Program-made: the position numbers and the translations under genes
Notes under the pieces: generated by a model
Databases searched by the model: none
The model's input: the letters and a program-made list of their open reading frames with translations, nothing else
What the model was told of the DNA's origin: nothing
Assembly (NCBI RefSeq): GCF_000003815.2
Contig: NC_049997.1
Coordinates: 14,484,666 to 14,548,665 of the forward strand
Direction: 5' to 3'
From: Branchiostoma floridae
Taxonomy: Eukaryota; Chordata; Leptocardii; Amphioxiformes; Branchiostomatidae
Length of the DNA stretch: 64,000 bases
In this document: piece by piece, positions 12,101 to 26,600 of the stretch
Layout: the number at the start of each line of letters is the position of its first letter
How positions within the stretch are numbered: position 1 is the stretch's first letter

Positions 12101-14642
12101 GCAATAACTACCAAGACGTAGTAACGTTCACCTGCAATCTTGGATATGACCTCGTGGGAAGTTCAAGTGTGACCTGCCAAGCTGACACTACATGGAGTGA
12201 TAACGTCCCAACCTGCACACGTATGCGAGAAAGTTTCTGTCTACTAAAACAGAACTTTCAATCGCCAAGGATGATTATTAGCTACATATTCGGCACGCAG
12301 ATGGCATTAACGATAAAAGAAATGCCAGTTAATCAGAAAAGCTGTAATTCCGAAAGGAATTATCTGCACTGTATCACACAGAATTGAGCTGCTATCTGTA
12401 ATGACAGACCTGCATGTTTGTGAGAATAATCTAGATATCACAATTGAATGATATTTTATTAGTTCAACTTAATTCTTATTGTACCAGGCGTGCAGTGCCC
12501 AGCGTTGCAGTCCCCTACAAATGGTGGGTCGAGTGGCAGCAACTACTACCAGGACGTGATGAGCTTCACCTGTGACTCGGGTTACGAACTTGATGGCTCG
12601 GCAACCATAACGTGCCAGGCAGACCGCACGTGGACCGACAGCGCTCCGAGTTGTCCGCGTAAGAATCGGTTTTATTTCAAGTCTCGTTCATAATCCATGT
12701 AGTTAAAATGTTTTTTCTTTTTGAATTGATGCTACCTGTTTATGTATCATCCCATCATGTTGGTAAATTACTAAATGTCGTGGTTCTTTGTAATCCCTAT
12801 TTTATCTTCCATGAGGGAGGTACATGCATGTTTAGTTAGGACCACTTCCTTAACATTGTTGCGTCATCTTCCATTGAGACATAGAATCTTCGTTGTGTCC
12901 TAAGAACCACAATGTTTTGTTTCACATCCAGCGATGCACTTTCAAACATATCGTACTTCAATTTTTAGGAGTACAGTGTCCACTGCTAGCAGCTCCTGAC
13001 AATGGTGGACAGTCTGGCGAGAATTACTATCAGGACGTGATGACGTTCTGGTGCGATCCTGGATACCAGCTGGTTGGACCTTCCAGCATGACCTGCCAAG
13101 CTGACAGAACATGGAGTGATATCGTCCCAACCTGCACACGTATGACAGAAAGTTTATGTCAACTGAAACAGATGGATCTTGTGGCTAAGTAATCTAATTA
13201 TCACTATAGACGACTATTTCATTAGTTCATATCTATTTGATTTCCGGCACCAGGTGTTCAGTGCCCAGCGTTGCAGTCTCCTACAAATGGTGGCTCGAGT
13301 GGCAGCAACTACTACCAGGACGTGATGAGCTTCACCTGTGACTCGGGTTACGAACTTGATGGTTCGGCAACCATAACGTGCCAGGCAGACCGCACGTGGA
13401 CTGACAGCGCTCCGACTTGTCCGCGTAAGAATCAATTTTATTTCAAGTCTCGTTGAAACTTGTGAAAAGATTTTTTTTAATTCATGCTATCTATTTATGT
13501 ATCTTTATCAAGTTGGTAAATTACTAGATGTCGTGTTTTTGTAGACAAGCAGCATTAATTGCCAGCCAACTTTTCCGTAGTCCCTCTTTTATCTTCTATG
13601 AGGGAGATACATGCATGTTTGAGACTTTGTTATCACCGTAACGTCTTCTTGAGACACAGAATCTTCCTTGTGTCCAAATGACCACAATGTTTTGTTTTAA
13701 ATCCAGCGATTCACTTTCAAACATATCGTACTTTATCTTTCAGCCGTACAGTGCCCACTGCTAGCAGCTCCTGACAATGTTGAACAGTCTGGCGAGAATT
13801 ACTACCAGGACGTGTTGACGTTCTGGTGTGATCCTGGATACGAACTTGTTGGACCTCCCAGCTTGACCTGCCAAGCTGACAGAACATGGACTGGGAACGT
13901 CCCAACATGCACACGTAAGACAGAAGTGTTCTGTCTAAAATAATCCGATACAGATAACTAGATAGTTACGCCAATGATGACAATATTTTCATGTCGAATT
14001 AATTTTCCCCTGAGAAAGTCGGTACTGTTTATCAGGTACACATGTTGTAAATATAACCATGTTAAATGTGGTGCAATAGAACTCTTGACTGTATGAGAGT
14101 CTCTTAAAAGGCATATAATGTAAGGGAAATGTAGATAACAGCAATGGAAAAAGTATTTCGGTATATGTGTATAGTCTGATTACAACCTCTTTCCAAGATA
14201 CTGTTTTGTCACGTCTAAAGCTTTTGATGATATGTATCCCAGGTGTGCAGTGCCCAGTGCTGTCGTCTCCTGTAAATGGCATTTCCAGTGGCTTCAACTT
14301 CTACCAGGACGTGGTGACGTCTACATGTGACCTAGGTTATGATCTGGTTGGAGATTCCAGTTCTACTTGTCAGGCAGACCGAACATGGAGCAGTAACGCC
14401 CCATCATGTAACGGTAGGATACAATAAATATAGAAAAATCCAGTTTTACAAATTTAACGTTAGTTTAGTTGATAAGATGACTCCAGAAGGATTTCTGTTA
14501 GAATGGTTGTAATTCAACACTTCTGATTGTTATTTTTTATCCCTTTGTGTGAAACATGCAATCAGTCTGAAATTTCTTATGGGAATCTGATGTTCTTGTT
14601 TTTCACAGCTATTCTTTCTATCTCTCTCTCTGTCTCTCTCTG

Positions 14643-14692
<50 letters not shown>

Positions 14693-17600
14693 TTTACACA
14701 CACACAGCTCTCACACACACAGCTCTCTTACATACACTAGCATACTGGGATGAAATCTATATCCTACTTCTACTGGATTTGAGCATCCGATTTTCATTGA
14801 AAAAACAATACTTCATATAGAACGTTGAGCACCTCCTAAAATAACACTGTACATCTATGCTTGAAGCTTATCTCCACAGTCCGGTCTCCAGACAAAATTG
14901 TCTGGAAATGGTCGCATCTTCTTTTCTAGGTTTCTTTGTAAGTGTCTTTATATTAAGCTTCATTGGACAATTGTCTGAAAATCCTGTCAATTGTTCTTAT
15001 TAGTAATGTATCAACTTCATTAAATATACTTGCCGTAACGTGAATGTCCTGTTCCCTGTGGCCTGTATGCAGACATTGATGAATGTTCAGCTGCAAATGG
15101 TGGCTGTGACCATGTATGTACCAACGCAATGGGCAGCTTCCAGTGTTCCTGTGTGGATGGCTTCAACTTGAACGTAGATAGCCACACATGTGATGGTAAG
15201 AAAGCAAAGCATATCTTACATACGGCAAGACTGTTAGTTTGGACACATGCATATATCAATTATCATGTAGNNNNNNNNNNNNNNNNNNNNNNNNNNNNNN
15301 NNNNNNNNNNNNNNNNNNNNNNNNNNNNNNNNNNNNNNNNNNNNNNNNNNNNNNNNNNNNNNNNNNNNNNNNNNNNNNNNNNNNNNNNNNNNNNNNNNNN
15401 NNNNNNNNNNNNNGCATAACATTTTATGTGTTGTCCGTTTACATTTTACAGACGTCGATGAATGCAACGTTGGAAATGACGGCTGTCAGCAGAACTGCAA
15501 CAACATCATCGGAAGCTACTGGTGCTCTTGTGGAACTGGTTACAGGTTAAATAGCGACAGTCGCACTTGTGCTGGTGAGACACGGCATTGAATATTACAA
15601 AGGATTTAGTATTTCATAGATACGTATACAATTCATGCCCATTTGCCTGCAACTAAGAAGGCTATTTGCCATGTTATAAGCCGGACAAACGACTGGGCAC
15701 CCGTCAAAGGTCTTGCTACTGAAGCATATAACGTGTCACTAGGTAAAAAAAGAAACAAGAGAACAACACACCTTCTCAGCAACATTTTAAATGCAAGCAC
15801 GATAATATTTCAGTATGTTTGTCATCTTTTTTTAAATACAGATGTGGACGAATGTTCGGGTGCCAATGGTGGCTGTGCACAGACCTGTACCAACACCATA
15901 AGCATCTTCTATTGTTCCTGTGGAAATGGCTATAATTTGAATGCCAACGGATTTGTTTGTGACGGTGGGTAAATTTCATACCATGCACGAAATAGTTCTG
16001 TGCTGCAAGAGGGCCAAAACGTCTGTCACTTCGTTCCTGACACAAAAGCTATGTATGCACCATCCCAAAATCACGACTATAGGCCAACACGTATAACTAC
16101 CAACAAAATATCATCGAAAACCTACAATGTACGCCGTTTAGACGTCAGACAGTCACACGTACTCGAAAATATAGCCCTCTTATCAAATGTAATACAACGT
16201 GTTTTAAAAAACCAGGTTGCATCATAATAAAATCACCCAGTAAACGAAGCTCGCGCCACACTCACTTGTCTGTTCTGGCAGCTGGTCTGCACACATGAGG
16301 TCTAAATATGGCTTAGAAAATAAACCAAATAGCCACTCTTCAAGAAATTCTACTAACATAGACATAGCAGATAAGACATGAGAGTTTGACTGCACATAAA
16401 AAGTAAATGATATATTCAATTAAACTCATGTTTGTTGATTCACATATTTTACCTCACAATCTTTTTTCTGCCTGTTGAATAAAAGTACGTTGGGTGAAAA
16501 ATGTTTTCGTTTGATTTTGTACTTTTTGTCAATAGAAAAAAAGTACAGTTCTCAGTACTTAATCAAAGAAAATTAAAACATATTTATGATTTAATACAGA
16601 CATCGACGAATGCTCCATTGGAAATGGTGGTTGCGGGCAAACCTGCACCAATCTTATCGGGAGTTTCCAGTGCTCATGTCAGAATGGGTACAGTCTGAAT
16701 AGTAACGGATTTACTTGTGACGGTATGTGTCTTTGGTATTCCTTTTTTTTGTTGATTACAATAAAATAGTACAGCAATTTATATTCATAGGCATTTCATA
16801 CATGAAGCAATGTTTCGACAAGGAAAATACATTTACGAAAGTAAAATACATTTACGAACGTGTCAGCTATCTTACTACAGCATTTCTCAGGATAGATGTA
16901 CACAAGATTAGTTCAAAATATCGGAAGACAAATTTTCGTTTGCTCCATGAAAAATGTCAATCAACGTCTTAAACCAAAAGCCAATGACAGAGCAGCGTGT
17001 GCAATTTTATGAAGGCAAGAGTCGCCATAATTAGAAATGTAGTCTATCCATATTCTGAATACAACTTTAGACACTGCTTTTTTAGTCTTTAACCCTGCGA
17101 GACAAGTATGCATTTGGTTTTATTTATCTATCAATACAGACGTGGATGAATGCACCTCTACCAACGGTGGCTGTGAGCAAACTTGTACGAACAGCATCGG
17201 GAGTTTTCAATGTTCCTGTGGGGCTGGCTACAGCATAAACAGTAATGGTTTTACTTGTGACGGTAGGTATTTCTGTTTTGGTATATTACGTTCTGTTTCG
17301 CAAATTTTACATGTTATGCTATGTTATATTATTTAGCTTTTCACTAATTGCGGAGTCTACCCAAAGGAAATCTCCTCACAGTCATCACCGTCTTAAAATC
17401 CGTTGTCTTCGTCATTATCATAGCCATCATCACTATTATATTACCGTTGCCATTATCATGGTGCTTGTACTATGATTTATTAGTCTCCACGTCTAGACGT
17501 AGAAAAAAACTACAATGACGATATGTATGTAGCAATTTATAGTCTGGCATTTCCCGCTACTAACGCCTTGTACATTCCCCATATTTTTTCACCACAGATG

Positions 17601-20600
17601 TAGATGAATGTGCCTCTGGTAATGGTGGCTGTGAGCAGCATTGCACGAACAATATCGGGAGTTTTGATTGTTCCTGCTCTACCGGGTACAGATTGAATAG
17701 CGATGCATTGGCTTGTGATGGTAAGTTATGTCCGTCATTACGATAAAAATATTTTCTAGACTAACAAGTCACAAGTGCTGAATAAATTCGACATATGTCT
17801 CTTACATGTCTTTTGTACATGGATTGATATGAATCATTCGGGCTCTTATTAACCCTAGCATCTGTTGATGCATGTTTTACTCACAATAAATGCATATTGT
17901 TAACATACAGACGTGAATGAGTGCGACACTGCAAACGGTGGCTGTGACCAGACTTGTACTAACTCCATTGGAAGTTTCCAGTGTTCATGTGGAATTGACT
18001 ACACCTTAAACGGCGCTGGGTTTTCCTGTGATGGTGAGGAATATCTTTCTGTATTTTTCTGTCTTTTTGTTTCTTATTTACTTAAATCAGCAAATCATTT
18101 TTTCATTAGTATTGCTGTTTTGCTTACTGTTAATGTTTCTTTTTTCTTTAGATGTCGACGAATGCCACACAGCAAATGGCGGATGCGAGCAGATGTGTAG
18201 CAACACCATTGGAAGTTTTCAGTGTGTCTGTGACAATGGTTATGTATTGCATGAAGACGGTTTCGCGTGTAATGGTACGTGACGTTGGGCTTCAACGTTT
18301 ACATTTTTTTTTCGTTACAGCTTCTTTTCTTTCCTCTCAGACAAACCGTCAGTGATTTGTGGTATTTAGGGTCCCGTTTGGCCTAATGAATATCAGCTTA
18401 TTACAAAGTAAAGAAAACAATATGTAGGTACGAAAAACGGGAAAAGTCGGATCCACAGAAAAGAGCATGATTTACATTGCACAAAATAGGCTTTATGGTT
18501 GAAATGGTTAAACGTATGTCACATTTTTTTTGCATACACGTGACACCATTCAGAATATTTTTTAAAAATGTGTTATTTTCTTTTTATTCAAAGATATCGA
18601 TGAATGTGATACTGCGAATGGCGGCTGCGGGCAGATTTGCAACAACACCATCGGTAGTTTTGAGTGCCTCTGTCATCCTGGCTACATCCTGAATATCGAC
18701 GGATTTGCCTGTGATGGTTTGTATGATTTTGTAATATATACATAATGTAATATCTTGACTTGTTGCTCTATACCACATCATCCGAGGTTATATAATCGAT
18801 TAAGTCGTTGCATTTTTTTGCTATTAGATATTGATGAATGTGAGACAGCAAACGGAGGCTGTGGGCAGTTCTGTACCAACACCATTGGTAGCTTCAACTG
18901 CTCCTGTGCGACTGGGTATAACATAAGTACGGACCAGTTTGCTTGTAACGGTAAGGGCTTTAAATGTTTTTCAATCATAGCTCGCTTCTTGCATCTTTTC
19001 AGGGATAACATTTCTTTTTCTAACATAATAGTATGTATTTTTGGTCATCAGACTGACATACATTGCCATTAGAATAGCCTTCAATAGACTTAACCCTATC
19101 CAGACCGGGCTTTTTTGGGATACCTGGGACCGGGGGGGTCCGTAATTTCAAAACGGCTTAAGTTACGATCACCAAATTTGGAGGGGATGATGTACTAGTA
19201 AATTTTTATATATTCTGTAAGTTTGGTATCATAATGACGTTATATGACGTAATTATGACGTCATAATGCCATATTTTAGGCTAAAATCGTCTACATATGA
19301 AATTTCCGCTATACTTAAAGGTATTTAAGAAAAAGATGACTATAAAGGTTATCGTTTTGGTGTCTAAGTCTGCCAAAACTTTTGTTGTCAATGACGACCA
19401 CACGTCATTTGTCCGCCATCTTGGATCGACAAGCTTGAATTTTCTAAAATACGATTTTTTCCACATATAACCCCAAAACCCAATGGAAGTGGACTAAAAA
19501 GGTTCAAATGATTGTGTTTTGTAAGAAAATAAAAGATTTTGACGGAATCTGAGTAAAAATAACATGTATTTATCGTTAAAAATGGCATTGTCCGCCATCT
19601 TGGATTTTGACCCATGACGTCATCAAATTAGCATAAATTATGAATAATTAATTAGAAATGTAACTTAAAATTACACAGGATCTTAATGATATAGATAAAC
19701 AAGTTTGGTTTAGCAATAAAACTATGAAATCCCATAATTCAAACTGAAATTAGTAAATTTTGTAAAATATGCCTGTCAGAAATCCGTTGCCATGGCAACA
19801 CGAAAAATCACAAACTTTTTTTTTCGTAGAATTGTTGCTAACAATATTTTAGGAAAAGTCACCAAGTTTCGTAGTCCTAGCACACGTCATTCGGCAGTTA
19901 TCAGACGTCAAAGTTGGCGCGGGCACTTTTAGCCCCCCCCCCCCCCTGGTCTGGATAGGGTTAAGAGACAATAAATGTAAGAGACATGCACACATCACAT
20001 GATATGCTTGGGGACTAGAGAGATGATACCAAAGCGATTTGCTGTTTCTGTGCATATCTTATCCTACAGGATTTGACCCCATGTCACGTCTGACTTGCTT
20101 GTCCACAACAACAACCTCCATCTCTGTCAGCTGGAAGAAGCCAGTTGCTCACATTATGGGTTACAGTGTTATGTATATCCCAGCATCCGGTAAGTTTTTT
20201 TCTGTTTCCCTCATTTTGCAGTTCTCTTCTCCGTTATTAACTTTGCGTTTAGAAATTATGACAAAGGTTTGATTCTATAGTTGTGCATAATACCTAAGGA
20301 TTTTTTTCTGAACATTATAGAATTATGATATTCGTATAAACACTCTTTAACTCAATGTATTGATTTCACTAAAATGTACACTAATGTACACTACAAGTAT
20401 CTTCAACATTTGTTGTGCAATAAAGTTATGATATTCTTCTTTTGGCCACTGATTGCTAAAGTTAGTCATTTTATTACATTTTTCCAGCTCAGGATTCTCT
20501 CAGTCTTCAGTGATGACAACGTTCCTGAGTCGTAATGACACCAATGCTACAATATCCGGCCTGTTCAGCGGAGTGCAGTACTCCCTCACGGTTCTTAGCT

Positions 20601-23600
20601 TTGGACTGTGGAATGACAGCGCTAACGCTGATGTAGAGTGCACTACTGGTGATTATGCTATTATATTATGTAGAGAAACATTAGATCAACAGTTAGGAAT
20701 GTTTCACTAATTATCTAACTGGATGCTTAAATGAATTATAATTGAAAGAAACGTATAAACCCTTGGAAAGCACTACCAAAAAGTATATTAGATTAAAACA
20801 TTAATTGCTAAACATTGATGTTGTTTCTCTCAAGAATTGTATTTCGAAGATCGTCTTGATTTTTACAAAGGCCGGTAATCAGTGACTATTTTTGTCTCAA
20901 CGTTTGAACTAACCACCTATTTCAAATACAGACCTGCCACCTCCCATGAACTTCACCTTCAGCCACGTCACCGAAAATTCAGCCAATTTCCATTGGCAAA
21001 AGCCGGTTAGTGCCCTAGTGGTTGCCTACAGGGTGTGGCTGATAGACAAGGAAACAACACTCACAATTTCCACAGAGTATCTGCTTGACTCGTCGACTTC
21101 GGCCGCTTTCACGTCTCTAACTCCGGCTACAGAGTACGTGGTGGCAATAACGTGCATCAGCCCCTCCGTCGAGGGACCTCAAGCTAGCATAACCATCATA
21201 ACAGGTAAAAAATATCGCATACGTCGATGTAGGTTAGACATCCAGGTGATACGATGCGCCAAACAATAGTTACTCAAGCAACTGGATGGCCGTTTCCAAA
21301 ACCATATCCAGTTGCTTGAGTAACTATTGTTTGGCCTGTCAATATCTTATATTAATGAGACTGAATATATATGCAGCGTGTAAGATTGCTGGTCCTTTTC
21401 ATCAACGTTTTCTTTGATACAAACATTAGTACAAAAACATAAACTTAATTTTTTTTACAAAGGTCGGTAATCAGCAACTATTTTTGTCTCAACGTTTGAA
21501 CTAAGCACATATTTAACATGCAGACCTGCAACAGTGTACTGCATTAAACACATTTCCATCGTTTATGAAGTTCTGTTCCAATTAAATTGGTAGCCTCTAC
21601 ATTTCTAGACGAGTTGTTATCAGAGCCACAGTGAAGCTGTATTGCACAGCTAATAGCTACTTGAAAAAACATATTATGCTTTACCCCATTGAGGATGACT
21701 GCCTTACTTTTATATCTTGATACAAGTATGACGCCATATTTTACATGTAAACGGCAGATACGGATCCTCCACGGCAGCTGTTAGTGGACGACATTGGGTA
21801 CAGCAGCCTGGCTCTGTCCTGGATCCCACCAGTGGCTAAGCTGTCGCAATACCAATTGACGTACAGCAGCGCAGAGCAACGTAGGGAACGAAGATCACTC
21901 AGTTCTGTCACCCTTCCTGGAGACATCAGTAACTATTGGCTACATGGACTTGTCCCTGCAACTCAATACACAATCAGATTGACGGCGGTCAGCCGGTTTG
22001 GAAGGAGTGGGATAATCGATCTAACGGCTACCACAGGTACGTTTATGTGTTTAAGCCTGAAGACATTACAAACTTTTCTTTGCCTTTGTCACGTGTATAA
22101 AGTTTTTATGTCGAGGAAAGAGAAACTACGATCACCTACAAGCGAGATTAATAATTGTTTTAATGACATGCAGTATGTTCACTTATTCAGTGTAGCAAAG
22201 AAAAATCTTTAACTTTACGACTCTAGAAATTTCTCACATCATCCTTAGACGTCAACATTTTCCAACTGTTATTAGGCATTTAAGAAGATCCATGTTCAAC
22301 ATGCACTATTTTTGGTTATTAAGGTTCTTTGTACACTACCGATAACAATTAACTAATGACGTTTTGATAGATCTTCTCCTACTTTCCCAAGAACAATACT
22401 GACTGTGGTTCTACTTCCCACTACTAATTGTAGAAGTGGAACTGTTCCGTTACTGAGGAAGGTAACATTAGGACTACCGACATGTTAACAGATATAAGCT
22501 TAATACCAAGTGTACTTTGGTGAACGTATTCACGGATTCATTACATTGTAATGTAAAGGTACCGACCCACCGAATGAGTTGAAAGTGGACACCGTTTCCT
22601 CCAACTGGATGTCTGTGGTATGGACGCCACCTGTCGCAGCTGTGATATCCTATGATCTCACGGTAACTGACGCTACAAGTCAGGAAAAGATTCATTTTAG
22701 GTGAGCTTTCTACAATTATACAAGATTATATAACCTATGCTATGGTTCTTATACCAAGATCTGTATCTGCATAACCGCCCTTCTACTTAAAGAGTATTAT
22801 TTCTGTATGTAGTTAATCAGTTAACGTTTCTTTGTCCAAAATCACATAGCATTATTTACAACCAACAGATTGTGCCACTGTACTTGCTTTCCATCCGTTT
22901 TTTTTCTACCAAGGGCACACTCTTATCATAGATGGGACAACAATAGTCGTTATCAAGTCATTAACAGTTCGCTAATGAAAGACAGTAGGTGCTGCCTGAA
23001 ACTCCCCAACTCTATCATAGACCTTATCCAGTTGGTTTATGCAATGTATCGCGTACCTGGATGTCTAAACTTCATCGACATACATTCCTCTTGAAGTAGT
23101 TTAACTGTAATATTCAACACAAAAATTGAAAAATGCACTGCTGCCGTCACGTCACATTATGCAGATAGAACACGTGACTCGGTGAGTAGTGGATCATACG
23201 TTGCAGGAAGTCTATTTCGCCCACCGCCTCTGTTCAGGGATGGTTGTTCATTCCTTAACAAAGACTTGTGCTGTTCAGTCGAAAATTTGGATGAGTCCAA
23301 TTTTCGTGTTGAATATTACAGTTAAACTAGTTCAAGAATGACTTCTACCAACACGGATAAACTTTCAAGTTAACATACATTACTAGTGTTGTAGAAGTAT
23401 CTAAGCCTTGTGTTTCGTTACAGCATTTCCCCTGCCGAAATGGAGCTCAACATAACGGAACTCTTCCCAACGACGAAGTACATTATCCGAATTGAAGCCG
23501 TCAGCATGTACGGACGTAGTGCTGAAGTTATGTGCTTTGGTAACACCGGTATGTTAACAATTCATTTTATACATTTTATGTATTGCATTTCTCATAGAAT

Positions 23601-26600
23601 TGTTCATGTTCAACGGGGATCCTATATTTCTTTCAAGGCAAAATGTATATCAATTATTATCTCAATGGATACTCTGTTACCAGGTGTATGTACCGACATT
23701 ATTCATGAAACTCTATCATAGACTTCGTTTGATGTTTCATTTTGTTTTCAGCTGACAACATTGACGTGGTAAAAGACACAACGACGTCTTTGCCTGCCTC
23801 AACAAAGTTGCTGAGTACAACTCCGGAATTAAAGATCAGTACCAACACGTTTTGGCTTGATGAAGACTTCACCACTCCGCCTAAGAGAAAAGGTGACGAC
23901 AACTTGAACTGACGTTCTATGAAATATGTTTTCCTCGAGTCATTAGGCGGTTTCACAAGGGAGTCAAAGTTATATATAATGTTTCGGTGTGACAGGTCGT
24001 TTCAATGGTTGTGATTTAGCCAGCCGCTAAATCGAAGCTTGGGTGTTTGGCCGAATGACGCATATTGCAGCTGACCACGCCAGGTTCACACAAGTCTATT
24101 GTCCACTGTAGAGCATAGATTTTCAGATTGATATCCTTATTTACATCTAACTGTATGTAGTGTACTCAGTGTATCCCTCCACAACAATATGCTCTTCCTC
24201 AATCTCCTTGTTTGACCAACCATTATTGCAGTCTTTCCACTGACGGTGTAGTTTAAACATTTGTATGCCTAGACATTTTGTCTCAATTATATTGACATTT
24301 TAGTTGATGATGCCAAAAGCCAAGACATTTCCAGCCAAATTGTCTACCACTCCATTGTAAATGATGCCAACATATCCAAGGATATAGATGATGTTACTAG
24401 TAGTAAAGGCCTTTGTATCACAAAAGGCGAAGACACTATGGAGTTTTCACAAAGCTGTGTGAGTCTGTTAAAATGGTGGCAAAGTCACCCTCGTCTGAGT
24501 TTCCAATGAGCCTGACTAAGGCGTACATTAGGAGCAGCTCGATCCTCCATTTCTCCCATTAGACCATACGCATGCTCCCGTTATAGTAGCTTGTTGAGAA
24601 CGTCTAGTTTGCTCAGAGGATGTCAATCATAGTTGTCTTGAAAAAAAAAACAATTACGTTTTTGTTACAGATACCACAGCGAAACCAAGAACATTTGTGA
24701 TGGATCAGTTTGAGATAACTTCGACGGCTGCTACGACAGGTCAGGCTAATGAACACACTTCTACCACATAGATTTCTCCCACTTATTTGTATTTTTGTGT
24801 CAATGTATGACAAATTCCCAGCGTTTGTTTCAGGCAAACCTACAACAATTGGCTCGTTTCTAAACATACACGTCTGAATCACTAAATAAAACAACCTTCT
24901 GTGTTGCCAATACTGTAACTTGTTTTGCAGATCCTGAACCGTTGTCACTGACAACTGACGCACCAAAGGCACCAACAACATCAAACGGTATGCATAAAGT
25001 AAAATGCACCGGTATCGCAATACTGTGTTATATAGGAGAAATATTGATATTAAGTTTACCTGACTTTTCTGTATGTCGATAAGTTGTTTTTTAGAGCTTT
25101 TTGCGTTGCACGTTGGTAGGTTAATAATGCTACACGTTATATGTTATCGTTTTTATCCTTTTCCTAGAAGGCAATGGCGAAGTGGATTTGTCCACACCTT
25201 ACAGGGCGCTTAGTCCTCTTGAAGCGGTAATTAGCTTATATTTGTCTGTGGTTTTGTTATTTTAGATGTGGAAAGAACACCAAACATAGATAACAATGAC
25301 TTTATTGACAAATAATTGCTGAAGATCAATTGCATGGTAATTCCTGTTACTTAACATTTAGATGATGGGATGACACTTATACATTTTTGGACAGCCTTTG
25401 ATGGGTATCATATTTTCTTCCTTTGAGGTTCCTTTAAGAGTCGAACTGATCCAGAAAAGAATCCAAACATCAATATAAACATATTTCTATTTTTCTTTGT
25501 TTTGTCTAGCTACAACGTCTTAAGAGTCAAATGGACCAATCCAACGGCGAAGCAGCTTCCCTGGAAAACGTGATTGGAATTGTTACAGGGATTAACAACT
25601 TACTCCGGGTCAACACGTCACAGTCATCCTTGGCCGGATTCACTCCGGAACTGGTACGATAATGTTACGAAAAATTTCAACACGCTCGCCATAAAGGTTA
25701 TTGTTTCTAGTTTGCATGTTTCGGGTATGAATAGCATAACCACTAAAAGGGTAGAAATGGATCCTGATGACATTTCGTATGTGAGTGGGATTGAGTCACC
25801 AACGCAAAAGACACTACTACTGTCAATGAAATTCATCACCATTACCCTAAACTCATTGTCATTGGTATCGCAGCGGAACTTTCGTTTTATTTTATGTTCA
25901 TACAGGTAGACACTCTTTCGAACAACGCTATGTTATACGTATAATATAGACACGTATTCACATGAACCATATTGGACTAAAGTGAATACTTTTTTCCCTA
26001 AATTTTTAACAGGAGACAGGTATAGATCTGCTGCGGAAGTCTTCAGAACTCATCAGAGCCACTGAAGGTTCCACTATACCAATGATAGAGACGCTGCTTA
26101 ACGGTATGCACGACATATCATACATAGAAGATATACGACTTTGATATGCTTGATTTCAGTTACGGCGGCCCTTTTGGATTTTCCGGGTCATCCGGGGTCA
26201 TTGCACCACAATAAGGCTAGCCCGACACCATTATATTATATTATAGTATAGATAGGCCACCTTCAGTGGTAGTTTTGCCCCTCTAACTTGAAATTCTTGT
26301 GAGCTTCCTGTGATATAAATCCCAATATACATAGAACATAATATTTGTGAACTATTATCATATAGACAAGTGACGTCAAGCAATCAGAATACCCAATTGT
26401 ATATTGGATATGACGCCGTAACACATAAAATTTAATCAAACACCGGTGTTTAATTAATTTTTATGTGTCTAATAGGAATGGTAAAAATAGTAACCATAAT
26501 CCTTAAATGTTTCAGTCACGGTAGAGACCGTGCCCAATCTCGTTCAAATGCTGCCTGCAGACAAGTCGATCATACTTAATACCACAACGCCTCTATTTAG

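Noticed and set aside
11175-12387. Long open frames across the N gaps (also 15129-15550)
   Set aside because: Their length comes from N translated as X; only the sushi and EGF parts at the edges are real.
10221-14413. Regularly spaced repeats that could mimic a CRISPR-like array
   Set aside because: The repeats are 171-nt coding exons with splice sites in a eukaryotic gene.
15776-16045. Cys/His-rich minus-strand frames opposite EGF exons (also 18778-19026, 57823-58092, 60875-61216)
   Set aside because: Antisense shadows of EGF exons on the + strand.
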